A program made the translations under genes and the position numbers. From Serpula lacrymans var. lacrymans S7.9 (lineage: Eukaryota > Basidiomycota > Agaricomycetes > Boletales > Serpulaceae): a stretch of DNA of 64,000 nucleotides. Position 1 is the stretch's first letter. Each line of letters starts with the position of its first letter. Location of the stretch: the NCBI RefSeq assembly GCF_000218685.1, contig NW_006763292.1, positions 1,067,087-1,131,086 of the forward strand. Reading direction: 5' to 3'. The notes below the pieces were generated by a model, which worked only from the letters and a program-made list of their open reading frames with translations, had not been told where the DNA came from and did not search any database. Positions 43,928 to 56,652 of the stretch are shown here, in pieces.

Positions 43928-44257
43928 TGGGTATCGTTGCCGTTGTGTACTTCAAACTCACATCGCCCCTATTATTGTGTGGGAGATCACTTCACCCCTT
44001 TTCACCGTAGAGGGACATCATCGAATGGACTATCTTTTTAATCGCCATATCATGCCAACCATTCCTTCTTTGGCTACTTTTGCAAAGTGTTAGCGTATTT
44101 CATGGCTTTTATTAGTATCCTTCTCCAACTCTTTTTATGGTTGTTTTGCATTACTATATTACTGTAGAGTTATAAAGTTAGTTTGTCACATGTGAGGTTA
44201 TGAGAAGACTAAAAGGTCTGAGTATATAATGTAAATATGAAGATATAATGTGAGCTG
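43928..44257. other. 3' flank of the DUF89 gene
   Basis: Probable 3' UTR and spacer up to the copia-A LTR. No further gene seen. Confidence 0.4.
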
Positions 44258-44654
44258 TGACAAAACTGGATAAACCCGGTCTCTGCCGAAGCAGCCATTG
44301 TTCTCCATGGAGCATAGCCACCACTCCATGGAGTAACCATTGTTCTTCTAGGGGCACAATTGTACTCCTAGGAGTCATTATACTGTAGCAAGTAGCACCT
44401 CCAACTATAAGTAGTAGGGGGTTTAGTATAGGAATACCTCAGTCGTTTGTATAGCCTCTTGGGCAGCCTTCTATTCATTCCAGCAACTCACCAAAATGTC
44501 CTGGGATGGGACATCACCTATCCAGGACCACATTGCAAAAATCCAGACAATTGATTCACACCTCTCTGGAATGAAACTAGGAGTTGATACCAAACTTATT
44601 GCCTTCACTCTTCTCCAATCTCTCCCATGCACTGCGGAATGGCAAATATTTTAG

Positions 44655-46064
44655 TCATCGGTAATCAACACGATTGAAGAAAATAAACTTACCTTTGATG
44701 CAGTTGAGATCCGGATCACTGCAGAAGTTGCACAACAGTCAGGGAAGGCCCCTGGAGGTTCTGAATCAGCACTCAAATCCGAGGAGAAATGGTGTAACTT
44801 CCACAAAGCCAAATCACACAACACCTCGGAGTGTCAAACACTTCAGTCAGTTAAAAAAGGTCAAAGGAAGAAGAAAAAGGAAAGACACAAGGATAAAGGA
44901 AAAGAGAAGGAAAAGGCAAATATGGCGGAGCAATCATCTGGATCTGACTCCAAGGAGGAACAGAGTCATATTGCATTGGAACATGTACATATTTCCAAGC
45001 CCCTTGCTAAACGCATTCAAGCTTACCTTGTGTCGGAACCCAATAAGACCAAAACAACAATCATCATTGACTCCGGAGCAACATCCCACATGGTCCCTCA
45101 CCGCTCCTGGTTTGAGCCAGGAACATACCATGTTCTGCATCCTCCGAGGACAATCAGTTTTGGGGATGAATCCTCTGTAAATGCTATTGGCATTGGAACA
45201 GTAATCCTACAAGCAACTGTTGGCAAAAAGGACTACAATATTGCACTGTCAAATGTCTTACTTGTGCCAAACTTCACGTTAGCACTTGTCTCTGTGCACA
45301 AATTGTCCAAAACGGGGTTATCAACACTTTTTCCAGCAGGGTCAAATGCTTGTGAAGTTCGGAAAAAGGAGGAACTTATCCTCACTGCGTTACACAAGCG
45401 AGGACTTTATCACATCCAAGCAAAACCCGAAATCAACCCGGAGTCAGCTTTTGCAGCAGTAGATGTAAATTTATTGCACAGGAGAATGGGACACATTGGA
45501 ATGGACCGCTTGCAACGAATGGTTACAAAAAGACAGCTCCAGGACATAGACACCCTTACCGGAACCCCGGAGTTTTGTGAACCTTGTGCTTTAGGAAAGA
45601 TGAAGAAATTACCTTTCAAGTCCACTGGAGGAAACCGAGCCAAGTGCTCCATACAAATTGTGCACACAGATGTTGGAGGACCAATCAAACCAACTTCCAG
45701 GGAGGGTTTTCGGTACTGGATTATCATTGTAGATGATTTCTCCAAATTTCTATGGATATCTTTCCTAAAACATAAAAGTGAAGCACTGGAACGATACAAG
45801 CAATGGAAAGAAGATGTCCAAACATTCTTCCGGACTCATTTGGGAGAAGAAAACTTCACTCCACTATACACAGAATTCCTCCGGAGCGATGGGGGAGGAG
45901 AACATACTGGCAATGCATTCAAAAATCAACTCCGACGAGATGGTGTCATCCAAGAAACTACAGCTGCAGATACTCCGGAACAAAATGGCATTGCAGAACG
46001 CATGAATCAGACATTGGCTACATTAGCAACCACTATGCTCCATGATTCCAGTCATTTTGGGTAG
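44655..46064 (+). pseudogene. copia-A copy 2 gag zinc finger, protease, integrase core
   Basis: Same content as the copy 1 segment: CX2HX4HX4C finger, DSGATSHM protease, HHCC and DDE integrase motifs. The 380-codon part from 44922 gives the same protein as copy 1. The frame is lost after HDSS at the shared 10-nt deletion. Confidence 0.9.
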
Positions 46065-46069
46065 ATGCC

Positions 46070-46622
46070 ATGCAAACAGCTGCATATATCACAGCATGCA
46101 GCCCAGCATCAGGACTCCATGGAAAGACCCCATATGAAATACTGTTTAAAAGGAGAGTTGATCCAACTTTGTTTCGCCCTTTAGGATGCCAAACATATGC
46201 CTTGATTCCGAAAGACAAAAGGCAAGGGAAGTTTTACTCCAAGGGGTGCAAAGCCATAATGATTGGCTACACACATGGAAAGCAAGCCTACAAACTCCTA
46301 GACACTGAAAAACGGACTGTGTTTTCCAGTCGGCATGTCATATTCAATGAATCCGGAAAGGTACAAAAGGATGACACTGCTCCCTGAAACACAGACACTA
46401 GCACAGATCAGTGGGAGGGACTCATTCCAGAGAATGCTCACTATCCAGACCAAAAATCATTGGAGGATGATCCTGACCCTTGGATCCAAGATCCAAATGA
46501 ATTGCAAATGGAACCACATCTCCAAGGAGATATTCCACAAGCAACGGAACCATATCAGCATGAAGATGTTCCGAGAGCAGTAGGGCAATACCTCCGTGGA
46601 GAGCTAAGACACCCTCCACAAC
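46070..46622 (+). pseudogene. copia-A copy 2 integrase C-terminus and linker, up to the gap
   Basis: MQTAAYITACSP ... SRHVIFNES ending at TGA 46385-46387, then the linker PDPWIQDPNELQMEPHLQ. It runs into the N block, with GAGAGCTAAGACACC replacing the longer copy 1 sequence. Confidence 0.85.
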
Positions 46623-47342
46623 NNNNNNNNNNNNNNNNNNNNNNNNNNNNNNNNNNNNNNNNNNNNNNNNNNNNNNNNNNNNNNNNNNNNNNNNNNNNNN
46701 NNNNNNNNNNNNNNNNNNNNNNNNNNNNNNNNNNNNNNNNNNNNNNNNNNNNNNNNNNNNNNNNNNNNNNNNNNNNNNNNNNNNNNNNNNNNNNNNNNNN
46801 NNNNNNNNNNNNNNNNNNNNNNNNNNNNNNNNNNNNNNNNNNNNNNNNNNNNNNNNNNNNNNNNNNNNNNNNNNNNNNNNNNNNNNNNNNNNNNNNNNNN
46901 NNNNNNNNNNNNNNNNNNNNNNNNNNNNNNNNNNNNNNNNNNNNNNNNNNNNNNNNNNNNNNNNNNNNNNNNNNNNNNNNNNNNNNNNNNNNNNNNNNNN
47001 NNNNNNNNNNNNNNNNNNNNNNNNNNNNNNNNNNNNNNNNNNNNNNNNNNNNNNNNNNNNNNNNNNNNNNNNNNNNNNNNNNNNNNNNNNNNNNNNNNNN
47101 NNNNNNNNNNNNNNNNNNNNNNNNNNNNNNNNNNNNNNNNNNNNNNNNNNNNNNNNNNNNNNNNNNNNNNNNNNNNNNNNNNNNNNNNNNNNNNNNNNNN
47201 NNNNNNNNNNNNNNNNNNNNNNNNNNNNNNNNNNNNNNNNNNNNNNNNNNNNNNNNNNNNNNNNNNNNNNNNNNNNNNNNNNNNNNNNNNNNNNNNNNNN
47301 NNNNNNNNNNNNNNNNNNNNNNNNNNNNNNNNNNNNNNNNNN
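46623..47342. other. 720-base assembly gap (N)
   Basis: Unknown sequence. The 35 bases right of the gap (TGGTAAATGGCGGAAAGC...) do not match copia-A; the match resumes at TTACCAGGAGGTTTTTGC. The gap edge is therefore either misassembled or holds a real rearrangement. Confidence 1.
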
Positions 47343-47423
47343 TGGTAAATGGCGGAAAGCAGGCATCTCCTTGGTAGTTACCAGGAGGTTTTTGCTCTGG
47401 TTGCAAACTTAGAGTCAATCTGA

Positions 47424-48572
47424 ATTATTCTAGCCCTGGCAGCAAAGTACGACCTAGAACTTGATCAAATGGACGTATCCACAGCTTATCTCAATGGAGA
47501 ACTTGAAGAAGAACTGTACATGCTTCCTCCAGGGGGTGTTCCTATCCAACCTGGATACTGCTGGAGATTGAAGAAATCCATCTACGGGTTAAAACAAGCT
47601 GGTCGTACATGGAACAAAACTTTTGATCGCAAGCTCCAGGAGCTCGGTTTCACAAGACTAAATGCAGAAACATGTCTCTATGTATTCCGGGACAACAAAC
47701 AAATATGCTTTGTTGTTGTCTATGTAGATGACCTCCTCCTAGGAGCTTCATCCCGGAAATTCATGGATATCACAAAAGCCAAACTCAAATCCATATTCAA
47801 AATGCGGGACCTTGGAGAAGCAAAATGCATCCTCAGAATAGAAATCCAACGTGATTGTTCAAACAAAACAATATCCCTATTGCAATGCCAATACATTGAC
47901 ACAGTCCTGGAGCGTACTGGAATGAAGAACTGCAAACCAGTATGGACACCAATGGCCCATGGATCAAAACTCCTTGCAAATGCTCCAGGGGAAGATATTG
48001 TGCAACACGAGATGCATATTGAAGGGCGTCAAGTGTCATACCTCTCAATTGTAGGCTCCCTCATGTATGCCATGCTCGGAACCCGCCCAGACATTGCCTA
48101 CGTTGTTGGAATACTAAGCAGGCATAGCTCAGCTCCAAGGAGCCATCACTGGGAAGCTGCAAAATGTGTCCTCCGATATCTGAAAGCAACCAGGGACATG
48201 GAACTACAATATGATGGCACAGATGTCTCCAGATTGAGCAATGCTGGACAACACCTTGCATGGCTTCGGACATTTTTTGAAGAAATTGGACATGCTCAAA
48301 ATGGACCTACAACACTGCACTGTGACAATCAAGCAGCTATCATTCTTACACGAAATCCACAGTTCTGTGCTCGCACAAAACACATTCAACGGAAATATCA
48401 TTTTATCCGAGATGACTTAGTATCAAAGGGAGAGGCAGTAATCAGATACGTTCCTACAGGAGATATGGTTGCAGACATTCTCACTGAACCCCTCACTCAT
48501 GAAAAACACTGGAAATTCTCTAAAGCTATGGGACTACGGTTGCACTCGAGTGGGAGTGACAAAACCGGATAA
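47424..48572 (+). pseudogene. copia-A copy 2 reverse transcriptase-RNase H
   Basis: 367-codon frame from 47469, the same as in copy 1: KKSIYGLKQAGRTWNK, FVVVYVDDLLLG, LHCDNQAAIIL, ADILTEPLTHEKHW. The TGA at 47421-47423 separates it from the upstream part. Confidence 0.9.
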
Positions 48573-48643
48573 ACCCGGTCTCTGCCAAAGCAACCATTGT
48601 TCTCCATGGAGCATAGCCACCACTCCATGGAGTAACCATTGTT

Positions 48644-49417
48644 CACCATCCGAGGAGCAATAGGGGAAGTAAAAAAATACTTAGAGTGGCTTTGAGGCGT
48701 TGAGGTATTCGGCAGATTGGGGACTCCGAAAAGTTGAAGTCCTACACCAATTTTGACTCGCGTCTCTTCAGTGCTAATTAATACCATTTTGTATGAACAA
48801 GGCCGTATTAAAACTATCAGATTCAGTACCCCTATTTTCAAAAAAACTTGTACGCTTTATTATTTCTTTATTGTTTTTTGTCTAAAACATCTTATAGCCA
48901 TCTTCTCATTCAGAAGATTTTACTGATGAAGGTAAGCTTTATGCTAGTGACATCTAACAAAATTATTAATCCATATTATTCAGATTCCATTGTATATGAA
49001 CATGAAATGGAAAACTGGCCTGTACCCGAGGAATATCAAGACAACCTTATGGCCATGAAATCCCAATATTGTGTGCATCATATCAGACTGTACTCCAATG
49101 ACCAATTTGTTGAACCAGAAGATGCTTATTCAATGATGAAAAATGCTCTTGTCAAAGTTCATTTTATGATAAAGCACTATTTCATCCGTAAAGATACTAC
49201 CTTTGATACTTTTAGTGGACTGGTGCAACAAATTCTTATCCTTAAACAAGGAGAACCTCAAAAGGCTAATCCTTACAAACAAAAAAATATTTGTGATGGG
49301 CCTTATAGACCTTCACCATTTGTACCTGCTTCTATAAGGTATTTGCATTATTTTTTAATAATATTTAACCCTCATCATTACCAGTTCTACGCACAAACTT
49401 TCTTCACTAAAATATGA
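48644..49417 (+). pseudogene. Unnamed protein fragment with a V(R/K)VHF...KH domain
   Basis: Frame with YEHEMENWPVPEEYQDN, SQYCVHHIRLYSNDQFVEPED, ALVKVHFMIKHYFIRKDTTFD and LVQQILILKQGEP (about 48985-49260). Short domains of the type ...P..Y...L..A.V.VHF.LKH..I....DT.... occur in many repetitive basidiomycete hypothetical proteins. No function is known to me. The right end is probably an intron. Confidence 0.35.
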
Positions 49418-50480
49418 CGGGTATTGTACAACTCTATCTTGCACGTACTCATTTACTTGTCCATTATAGAACCCAAAACAAAGTGACGATAAAACTACAT
49501 ATGTGTCTCCCTTTCAAAGGTAATCCATCAATTCAATCTTGCGTTAAAATAATTTTTTAATCATATAAACTAGTCAATCAAGCAAGCCAACAAGAATTCC
49601 CCTTGAATGTATATTGAAATCACCTAAACATGCCACCAATACTTCACTTACGTGAGTGGAATAATTTCTCCAACAGATATTGACTGATTATATGTGTACT
49701 TTAGAATACCAACTGAATTACAAACTTCTACTCCAAATTTAATGCCTCTGAATGCCAATCTCCAGCAAAAAAACTTCAAGAACACATTTTGTTGTTAAAC
49801 AATAATGGAGGTCTTGAAACCACAACCATTGAAAACAAAATATGTACCATTAGTCAAACCCTTGAAATCATAAATAGTCTTGAAACAAATCAAAGCAACA
49901 AGGCAAACATTTCAGAAGTGTCTGTATTTTTCATACTGATTTTGATTTAACTTATTAATTTTCCATAATATATAGTCCAATTGAAAAAAAAAAAAAAAAG
50001 AGAAGCACAAAGAGCAATAACAATAAAAATCAAGAACTGTGAGTTATTTTCACTGACTGCTATTCTTGTTTGTACCAATATCTGCATTCAACCCCAGTAG
50101 GTCTAACAATGATAATGAATTGGAGTACACCAATACACAACTTCAAAACATGTAAATACTCTAAATATGTCCTACATATATTTCCATGACAATCTACTAC
50201 AGTATTGATATTAATAGGGGAACCTTATAGTACTCTCCATTACATTTTCTCACCGTCAAGCTCCATATTATATTCTCACATTCTGGTTCACTGTCCAATG
50301 TAAATTTGTTTAGAATTGTACTCTTGGTTGAAAGACTGATTATAGCGCTCCTCTGGTCAAAAGTTGAATGCAGTGTGAGGGAGCATTCTATTGAAACATG
50401 ACACTGATGGATAGTAGAATGTACTCCAGCAGATGGACCAACGCCATCACGAAAAATGGGGGTAGCTATTTAGAGCAAAT
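49418..50480. other. No gene recognised, A+T-rich
   Basis: Includes an A-rich run at 49983-50000. No conserved frame was detected. Confidence 0.4.
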
Positions 50481-50576
50481 ATAAAGCTATACATGTTTAT
50501 AGGTACTTATAAAGTTATCATAACTGTCAGATCTGTTATAGAACCTCTGGCATTTATAGAGCCACATATAGGCTTT

Positions 50577-50690
50577 TATAGATATTGGGGATCTTTTTTT
50601 ACTTTTACAGTCAAGCTAACCAATTATAGCTGTTATAGATGCTGGGGATCTTTTTTTACTTTTACAGTCAAGCCAACTAATTATATCTTT
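50577..50690. repeat. 57-bp tandem duplication with TATAG motifs
   Basis: Two units, each containing TATAGAT(A/G)(T/C)TGGGGATC, a T-run and CTTTTACAGTCAAGC, starting at about 50577 and 50634. They lie within a TATAG-rich segment (50480-50770). Confidence 0.8.
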
Positions 50691-50966
50691 TGCCTAGGTT
50701 TTATAGTTTTTATAGAACAAATAGCTGTAATACAAGTCTTATAGCTTTCACCTTGTACCTATAGATTGGATCAATTATTTGGACATTTATTGTCATTATA
50801 ACTTCAAGGGTAATGCAATAAATGCATGATATCAAAAGTAATATCATCAAAAGAATCAAACAATCTAGACTATGAATAGACTTTACTACTAACAGAGTAC
50901 TTAAACAAAAAAGAAAGTTGAGCAGGCATTTAAGCACCTGCTATTCTTGGTCCGACCATAAATAGA

Positions 50967-51104
50967 AGGTGTGCAAACGTCCAAGCAACATCCTTTCTAG
51001 GAAGGTGTGCAAACATCCAAGTAACCCCCACTTTAGGAAAATGTGCAATCACATATCCCCTCCGAAAGCAGGAAGTACTCAGCAAGGCAAGCACTTCCTG
51101 CTTT
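50967..51104. repeat. 35-bp tandem repeat followed by a hairpin
   Basis: Two and a half units of AAGGTGTGCAAACRTCCAAG occur with about 35-bp spacing (50967-51040). Then AAAGCAGGAAGT (51065-51076) pairs with ACTTCCTGCTTT (51093-51104), a 12-bp stem with a 16-nt loop. Role unknown. Confidence 0.6.
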
Positions 51105-51392
51105 TGGACACACAGCTATTTTATCCCATCTTACTTACCCATGCCTGCAGGTTCCAGCTCAAGGAAGTATGGCTTCCACAGGCCTCCATCAGGGCTAGCT
51201 TGCTGCTAAGTATCAAAATTGTGTCGCTTACCCATTATTGACATTTTTCCTAGGAATCTTCCCATGGCCACGCTCAATGTAAGTACATTATTGGTTTGCA
51301 CCATAGTTTTGAACTTTATAGCGCCCGTCTTCTTTGGAAGGTTTTCCCATCCGACACCACGGTACCCCACCAACCAAACCCAAAGTATGTTC

Positions 51393-52090
51393 TGTAAGGA
51401 CCGTTTTATCATTTTCTTATCTTCTCTATGTCTTGGTTCTCGAACACTTTTCCCATTACACCTCTGGCTCTAGGGCTAGAGGTATCATTTGCCATTTTAC
51501 TTCTCATAGCCCTCACAGGCTTTCTTAACCATCACTACCACTTTATATCACAGATCAGAGACTGGGTATTGCTCCCAACCAGCCAGCACACTGAGTAGGG
51601 ACTGGTAGTAGGCATCTTGCCAACCAGCTCCAAGCCCCAGTAAAGCCTGGATATACTAATAAACACCTTGTTCAGGATCATACCTCATCATGAGGATACG
51701 GTTCCTGAACACGCGTAACAAACCTCTATTATTAGTACAAAACTCTCACCCGCTGATTAATCAAGTTAAAAGTCGTACAATAGTTGTCCTCTCTTTTTCT
51801 TATTGGCCGATTGGTTCCTCAGACCACTTTTCAATTATTCTCCTTTTGGTCTGAGGAACGAACAGTTCACTATATAAAGTCTTACCTATTCATGTATAGC
51901 TCCTTAGTTTGCTATTACTGAATATACCTGTTTTACTCCTCAACGAAAACCTTTGAAGCTTACCTCTTAAAGTCCTCTACTCGCTATATTTACTGGCATC
52001 TGTCGACCTCAAGCTCATTGAACCCCTTACTCCCTACAAGTGCAGAAGGAGACAGGTTTCGTTTTTGTTATAGTTTATCGTTGCCTCACA
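51393..52090 (+). mobile_element. Solo LTR, family B (copy 3)
   Basis: TGTAAGGACCG...TTGCCTCACA, flanks TGTTC (51388-51392) and TGTCC (52091-52095), a duplication with one mismatch. 698 bp. It is inserted just upstream of the FunK1 reading. Confidence 0.88.
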
Positions 52091-52188
52091 TGTCCATCCA
52101 ATTATTTTCTTGATTTCTCTCTCACTTATCCCTGTTCCAGTTCAACATTTTCTTATTTAAAGGATCTAAGCAATATTATCACACCTTT

Positions 52189-54885
52189 ATGGACCCCCTT
52201 ATCAAGGCAGAGGCAGGTCCCTTGAAGAGTTACTGCGCCCTTGAAGACATGCTTCACATCCTATTTCCCCTATCTGAACTCTTCCCATCTATGCTGGGTG
52301 CTCTCACTCAAAAAAACCCCTTGCTTACTGCCTTCAAATGCCTCCAACAGGAAGGGCTTTACTTGTCTGAGTCAGGAAAGTGGAGCCCTGGCTCAGAAGG
52401 AGAGGTTGCAGATTTTCTCAACTATCTGGTTCACAAAGTTGATCCCCTTGTGGATTCTGGCACCTTCAAGAGTTCCAGATGGTGGACTTCTGTGTATGCC
52501 ATCCAAGCAGTCGGTGATGCTGGTGGAAGGTGCCGCCCAGACCTTGTACTCATATCCTCCAGTAACACGTCTTATCCCCCTAAGCTCCCTCTTGCAACTA
52601 TGAGAAATGCCAACAGTCTTGTACGCAAACAGCTTATGGGAAGATTGTCATTTGTTGGGGCTGCACAAGATCAATGTATCTACACTTTAGGTACTCCTTA
52701 CATTATTGTCTAGTCTCCTATTAATCTCATGCACTTTTAAGGTCTTTCTATATGGGGTTTCTCCTTCACTTTGCTTTACATGGATCAGGGTGGCTCAATT
52801 ATTACATTTGAACTCAATTTTCACCAGCAACCAACACTTTTTCTTCACCTTCTCCTTGGATTTTCCCATGGCTCAGACAAGTGTTTGGGCTACAATACTG
52901 GGGCCAACCCCAATTATGTTTGCGTCAGTGCTTTGGGTGAGTTGAAGGTTCACTGTATTCTCTTCATTTCTGACAGCATCCATGGGCATGGATGTATAGT
53001 CTGGCAAGCACAATTACCTATATTGAGGAGATCAGACGACCCATGGACATTGCGGTCAAAAGGTGTCAATCTGATAGTGAAGGATACTTGGCATGATACT
53101 CGCTGCCGTCTTACTGAGGGTACAATTCTTCGCCTGCTTGAGGCAAAGGGAGTATAGGGAGTCCCAGGTCTCATGTGTGAAGAGAAAGGTTGTAGCTCAA
53201 AATGATGGGCCCAGCATGATCAATCAAGCCAAAGTCCAGAATATAATTCCACATCCAATATTTGTGATGCCCTTGGCTCCACATTATCCCTGAAAAACAA
53301 GGAGAAGGCCCAAGCTTTGGCTCATCCACACCACCCTTACCAGCTGCATGTTCACATTTGTTCAACGACTGCACCTGCTGGTGCAATTAAAACAGATTTT
53401 AATTGCCTAGAGGAGCTCCATGTTATGATCATTGATCTCATCAAAGCAAGTATCATACCCACCATTTATTTATCTATACTAACATTCACTAGGTCACAAG
53501 AACATGATGGCAACCTCTGTTTCAGGCCAAGTTCCTGTGAAAGTCTTACACCGGGATGGCTCAATCAGCAACTCCCTTATTGTTGATCAAGCACTGTCTG
53601 ACTGGCCCCCTTTGAAAGCTCCAGAGGGACGTGCACCTCCCAATACTCACATACAGAGGGGTTTACAGACTGGGGATTTGCAGCTGTATTTGAAGATACT
53701 GAAGAGTTAGCAGAGCATTCAGACAACTCAAATGAATGCTTAGATAAGGTGTCTGAAGATTCAGACCAGGATGACCACTATTTTGGATTGAAATCTGGTG
53801 ACATCCAGAAGCTACAAGAGTTGGTGAAGTCCAAGCTATCCACTGTTAACCACGAGGAAGAAGTAATCCGCTCCGACCAGAGTGTCTATTTGTCGGATTC
53901 ATTTTTACGTCATAATCAACCTGAGTAGACGTTGGATGTTGCAGAGGGTACTCTTGATGAGGTTATGGTTATACAACAGTTGAGTAAGGAGGGCCGGCAG
54001 GTTGGTAATAGAAATCATGTTCTTGAGCGTACAGTAAGTGTTTATATCAGCCATCATTTAATTATTTTGTTTTATGTATTTCTTACAGGGGACAGAGCCT
54101 TTTATGGCTGTGGAAGTGCAAAATGCATAGCCTGGTGACTGGATTCGACACACTGCCCATCACAACCTGGAGTCGTTCTATTATGTATTGCTAGCTATGT
54201 GTGTCTTAATGGTAAAGCTGTATGAGATGAAAGATGCAGATGCTAAAGAAAAGGACAACATCAAGAAATGGCTAAATCCCAAGTTCACTTCAATGTTTAC
54301 CCGCTCTGACACTACTTTCCACAAGTATTGGACCTGTGGCAGAGTTAATGGTCTCAGCGTGTTTCTTGAAAACAATATATCTGAATACTTTGCCTTTATA
54401 ATCCCTTACTTCAAGCGCCTCTGCAAGGTTCTGTTTGGGTCCACATTGTTCCTCTCAAAGAGATTTGTAGAGGCAGGTCCACCACCATTCTTTATACTAT
54501 TGCATGTCTTCCATGACAATATTCTCAATATCCTCAGGGAAGCTCTAGAGGAAATTCAATGCAATGAAACATGGAAGGATCTGAGGAGGCCTTTTAGCAG
54601 ACCATCAGGGTTTGTTCATTATCTGGATCTTTGGAGGTCCAATGACAAGCAATTTGCATTCCAGGCCCCTTTGGTGTTGAGCTATGTTTCATGCACAAAG
54701 GGGACCAGTGGAAGTATGGCAAGGTATTCAAATTTGATTACTTTCTCCACATCCTCTCTTCAGGCAGTCAAGGCCTCCAATCGTCTGCAAGCTGTTACTC
54801 TCCAATCTCTCAAACACTGTTATAGTGCCTTGTCTTTGTTTCTTGCTTCTGATATTGCAGATCCTAAGTGCCCTTGTACTAAATA
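52189..54885 (+). pseudogene. FunK1-type fungal protein kinase, broken
   Basis: Exon 1 (MDPLIKAEAGPL, SSRWWTSVYAIQAVGDAGG, CRPDLVLIS) is followed by an intron at about 52690-52740. Then come GLSIWGFSFTLLYMDQGG, LFLHLLLGFSHGSD, IHGHGCIVWQAQ, the Lys-bearing NLIVKDTWHD and LTEGTILRLLEAKGV with an in-frame TAG (53155-53157). The catalytic loop VLHRDGSISNSL is at about 53535-53570 (HRD and Asn kept) and the Mg-binding DFG is replaced by DWG (FTDWGFAAVF, 53662-53690) in another frame. The C-lobe has GTEPFMAVEVQNA and NLESFYYVLLAMC. This is the FunK1 order, typical of Agaricomycetes. A stop and several frame changes make it a pseudogene. The FunK1 substrate is unknown. Confidence 0.82.
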
Positions 54886-56652
54886 GTCATGTATTTGTAA
54901 TGTGACCATGTTTGACGTCTGTAAAATTAGGTTCTCTGTAGCATTTGTTGTTCCTCATTCTCCAACCTAACAAAATGTTTGTCAACCATAATGCCCCCCA
55001 CCCATGCCCAGCATCATGTGGCAGATCTTTTTCTAGCACCTGTGCCCTCAATATGCATCTTGGCTGTGCAAAAAGCTGTGCTTGGTATTGCAAGGGTAAA
55101 TTGAGAGAGATCCTAACCCATCAGAATGGCTACTTGGAGAGGCAAGGATTGCTGGTGGAAGAAAATTTAGATAACCACTATGGCCCTCTATATCCATTCC
55201 AGGAGGAATCTATCGGATATGCCATGGAAGATATTCAAAAAAATATATTTGCATTCATCCCACTCAGGCAACCTGAACAGAAGGATCTGGAGCCAGGGGA
55301 GGCAGCCGGCTCTTCTAATTATCCAAATGCCATTTCCCTGAATGATAATAATGATAAGCGTGTAGAAATTCTCCACTCTACAGCAGGTCAGATAATATAT
55401 ATGGACCATACCTTGCATTAGACATGGAGAAAAAAGTTTAAAGGGACAAGAGAAGCGGTAGATGAGTATGGGGATGTGGTATAGAATATAATTTCCCGGT
55501 TGCCTCTGGACCACAGGATACTAGGTTTTTTCCATTTGCATCAGAAACAGACTGGTGAGTCACCTGTTGGGAAATCCAGGATGGAATAGGTCACAGATCA
55601 TTTGACTATTTGTTAGCTATTCCAGGGGTATGTTTTTATTATATTCACTTGCTGGTCTTCCTTAAAGCAGCCATTGTTTCAGTCAAAAAGAGACTGGGTT
55701 TGCCTTATCATAACATTAGAGGGCTACACAAGATTGAGATTATTGACTCACGTATTCCATCCAGAGCTGAATGAACGTCAAAAACCATTGCATTCCCAAA
55801 TGCCCCTGATAACAAGCATCTAATTCATTACTGTGATGTCTTTTCTGTCATTCATAGCTTCCTTTGCAACCCAGCCCATGCAAAACACATCATCTGCAAG
55901 CCTAAAAAGATATTCAGTAATGCACAGAAAGAAAATAGAATTTACAATGAAATATGGACTGGAAAGTGGTGGCATGCAATCCAAGTCAGTATTACACTTG
56001 ATATTAATTTTATATGAATGTTAACTCTTATGTGTGCAGGCAGATCTACCTAAGGGAGCAGCCCTTCTACCAGTCATGATTTCTACAGACAAAACACAAT
56101 TGACGCAGTTCTCAGATTCTAAATGTGTCTATCCTGTGTATCTAACATTGGGAAACATTAATCATAGGCATGCAACTCACTGCGAGAGAAAAGTCATCCA
56201 GAGTGCAAAGACTATTTTGTGAGTCAATGAAGATTATTTTGGACCCATTAAAAAAAGCTGGGAGGGATGGAATACAGGTGGTAGGAGGAGATGGAGCAGT
56301 GAGAAGAGTATACCCTGTGCTAGCCTGCTATGTGGCTGATTATCCAGAGCAGTATCTGGTGACATGCTCAAAATATGATACCTGCCCCAAATGCAAGTGA
56401 CCTCCAAAAGAGCTTTCAGCCTCTACTGCAGGAGAGCCACATACTGATCAATGGACAGAGTCAGTAATTAACAAGGCTAAGGAAGATACACATTTATTTC
56501 ATCAGTTTCAAGGGAGGTGCAAGGAGCAATTAGTATCTGGATCTGTCTATAAGCCTTTTTGGACTGGGTTTCCTCACTGTAACATCCATATTGCAATCAC
56601 TCCTGATATTCTACACCAGTTATACCAGGGCGTTTTCAAGCACATGGTGGTT

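Larger units (their letters stand above)
44258..48643 (+). mobile_element. Ty1/copia element copia-A, copy 2 (truncated, with assembly gap)
   Basis: Inverted relative to copy 1 and almost identical over 44470-46600 and 47390-48640. The 5' LTR (44258-44466) is joined directly to the middle of gag (YSFQQLTKMSWDG), so the LTR tail, leader and gag N-terminus are deleted. The 3' LTR starts at 48557 and is cut at about 48643. It shares with copy 1 TAG 44652-44654, the 10-nt integrase deletion near 46050, TGA 46385-46387 and TGA 47421-47423. A 32-nt deletion at about 46602 removes part of the linker. The region 46623-47342 is N. Confidence 0.9.

Noticed and set aside
46422..47418. Long frames on both strands across the N block
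   Set aside because: Made only of unknown bases in the assembly gap.
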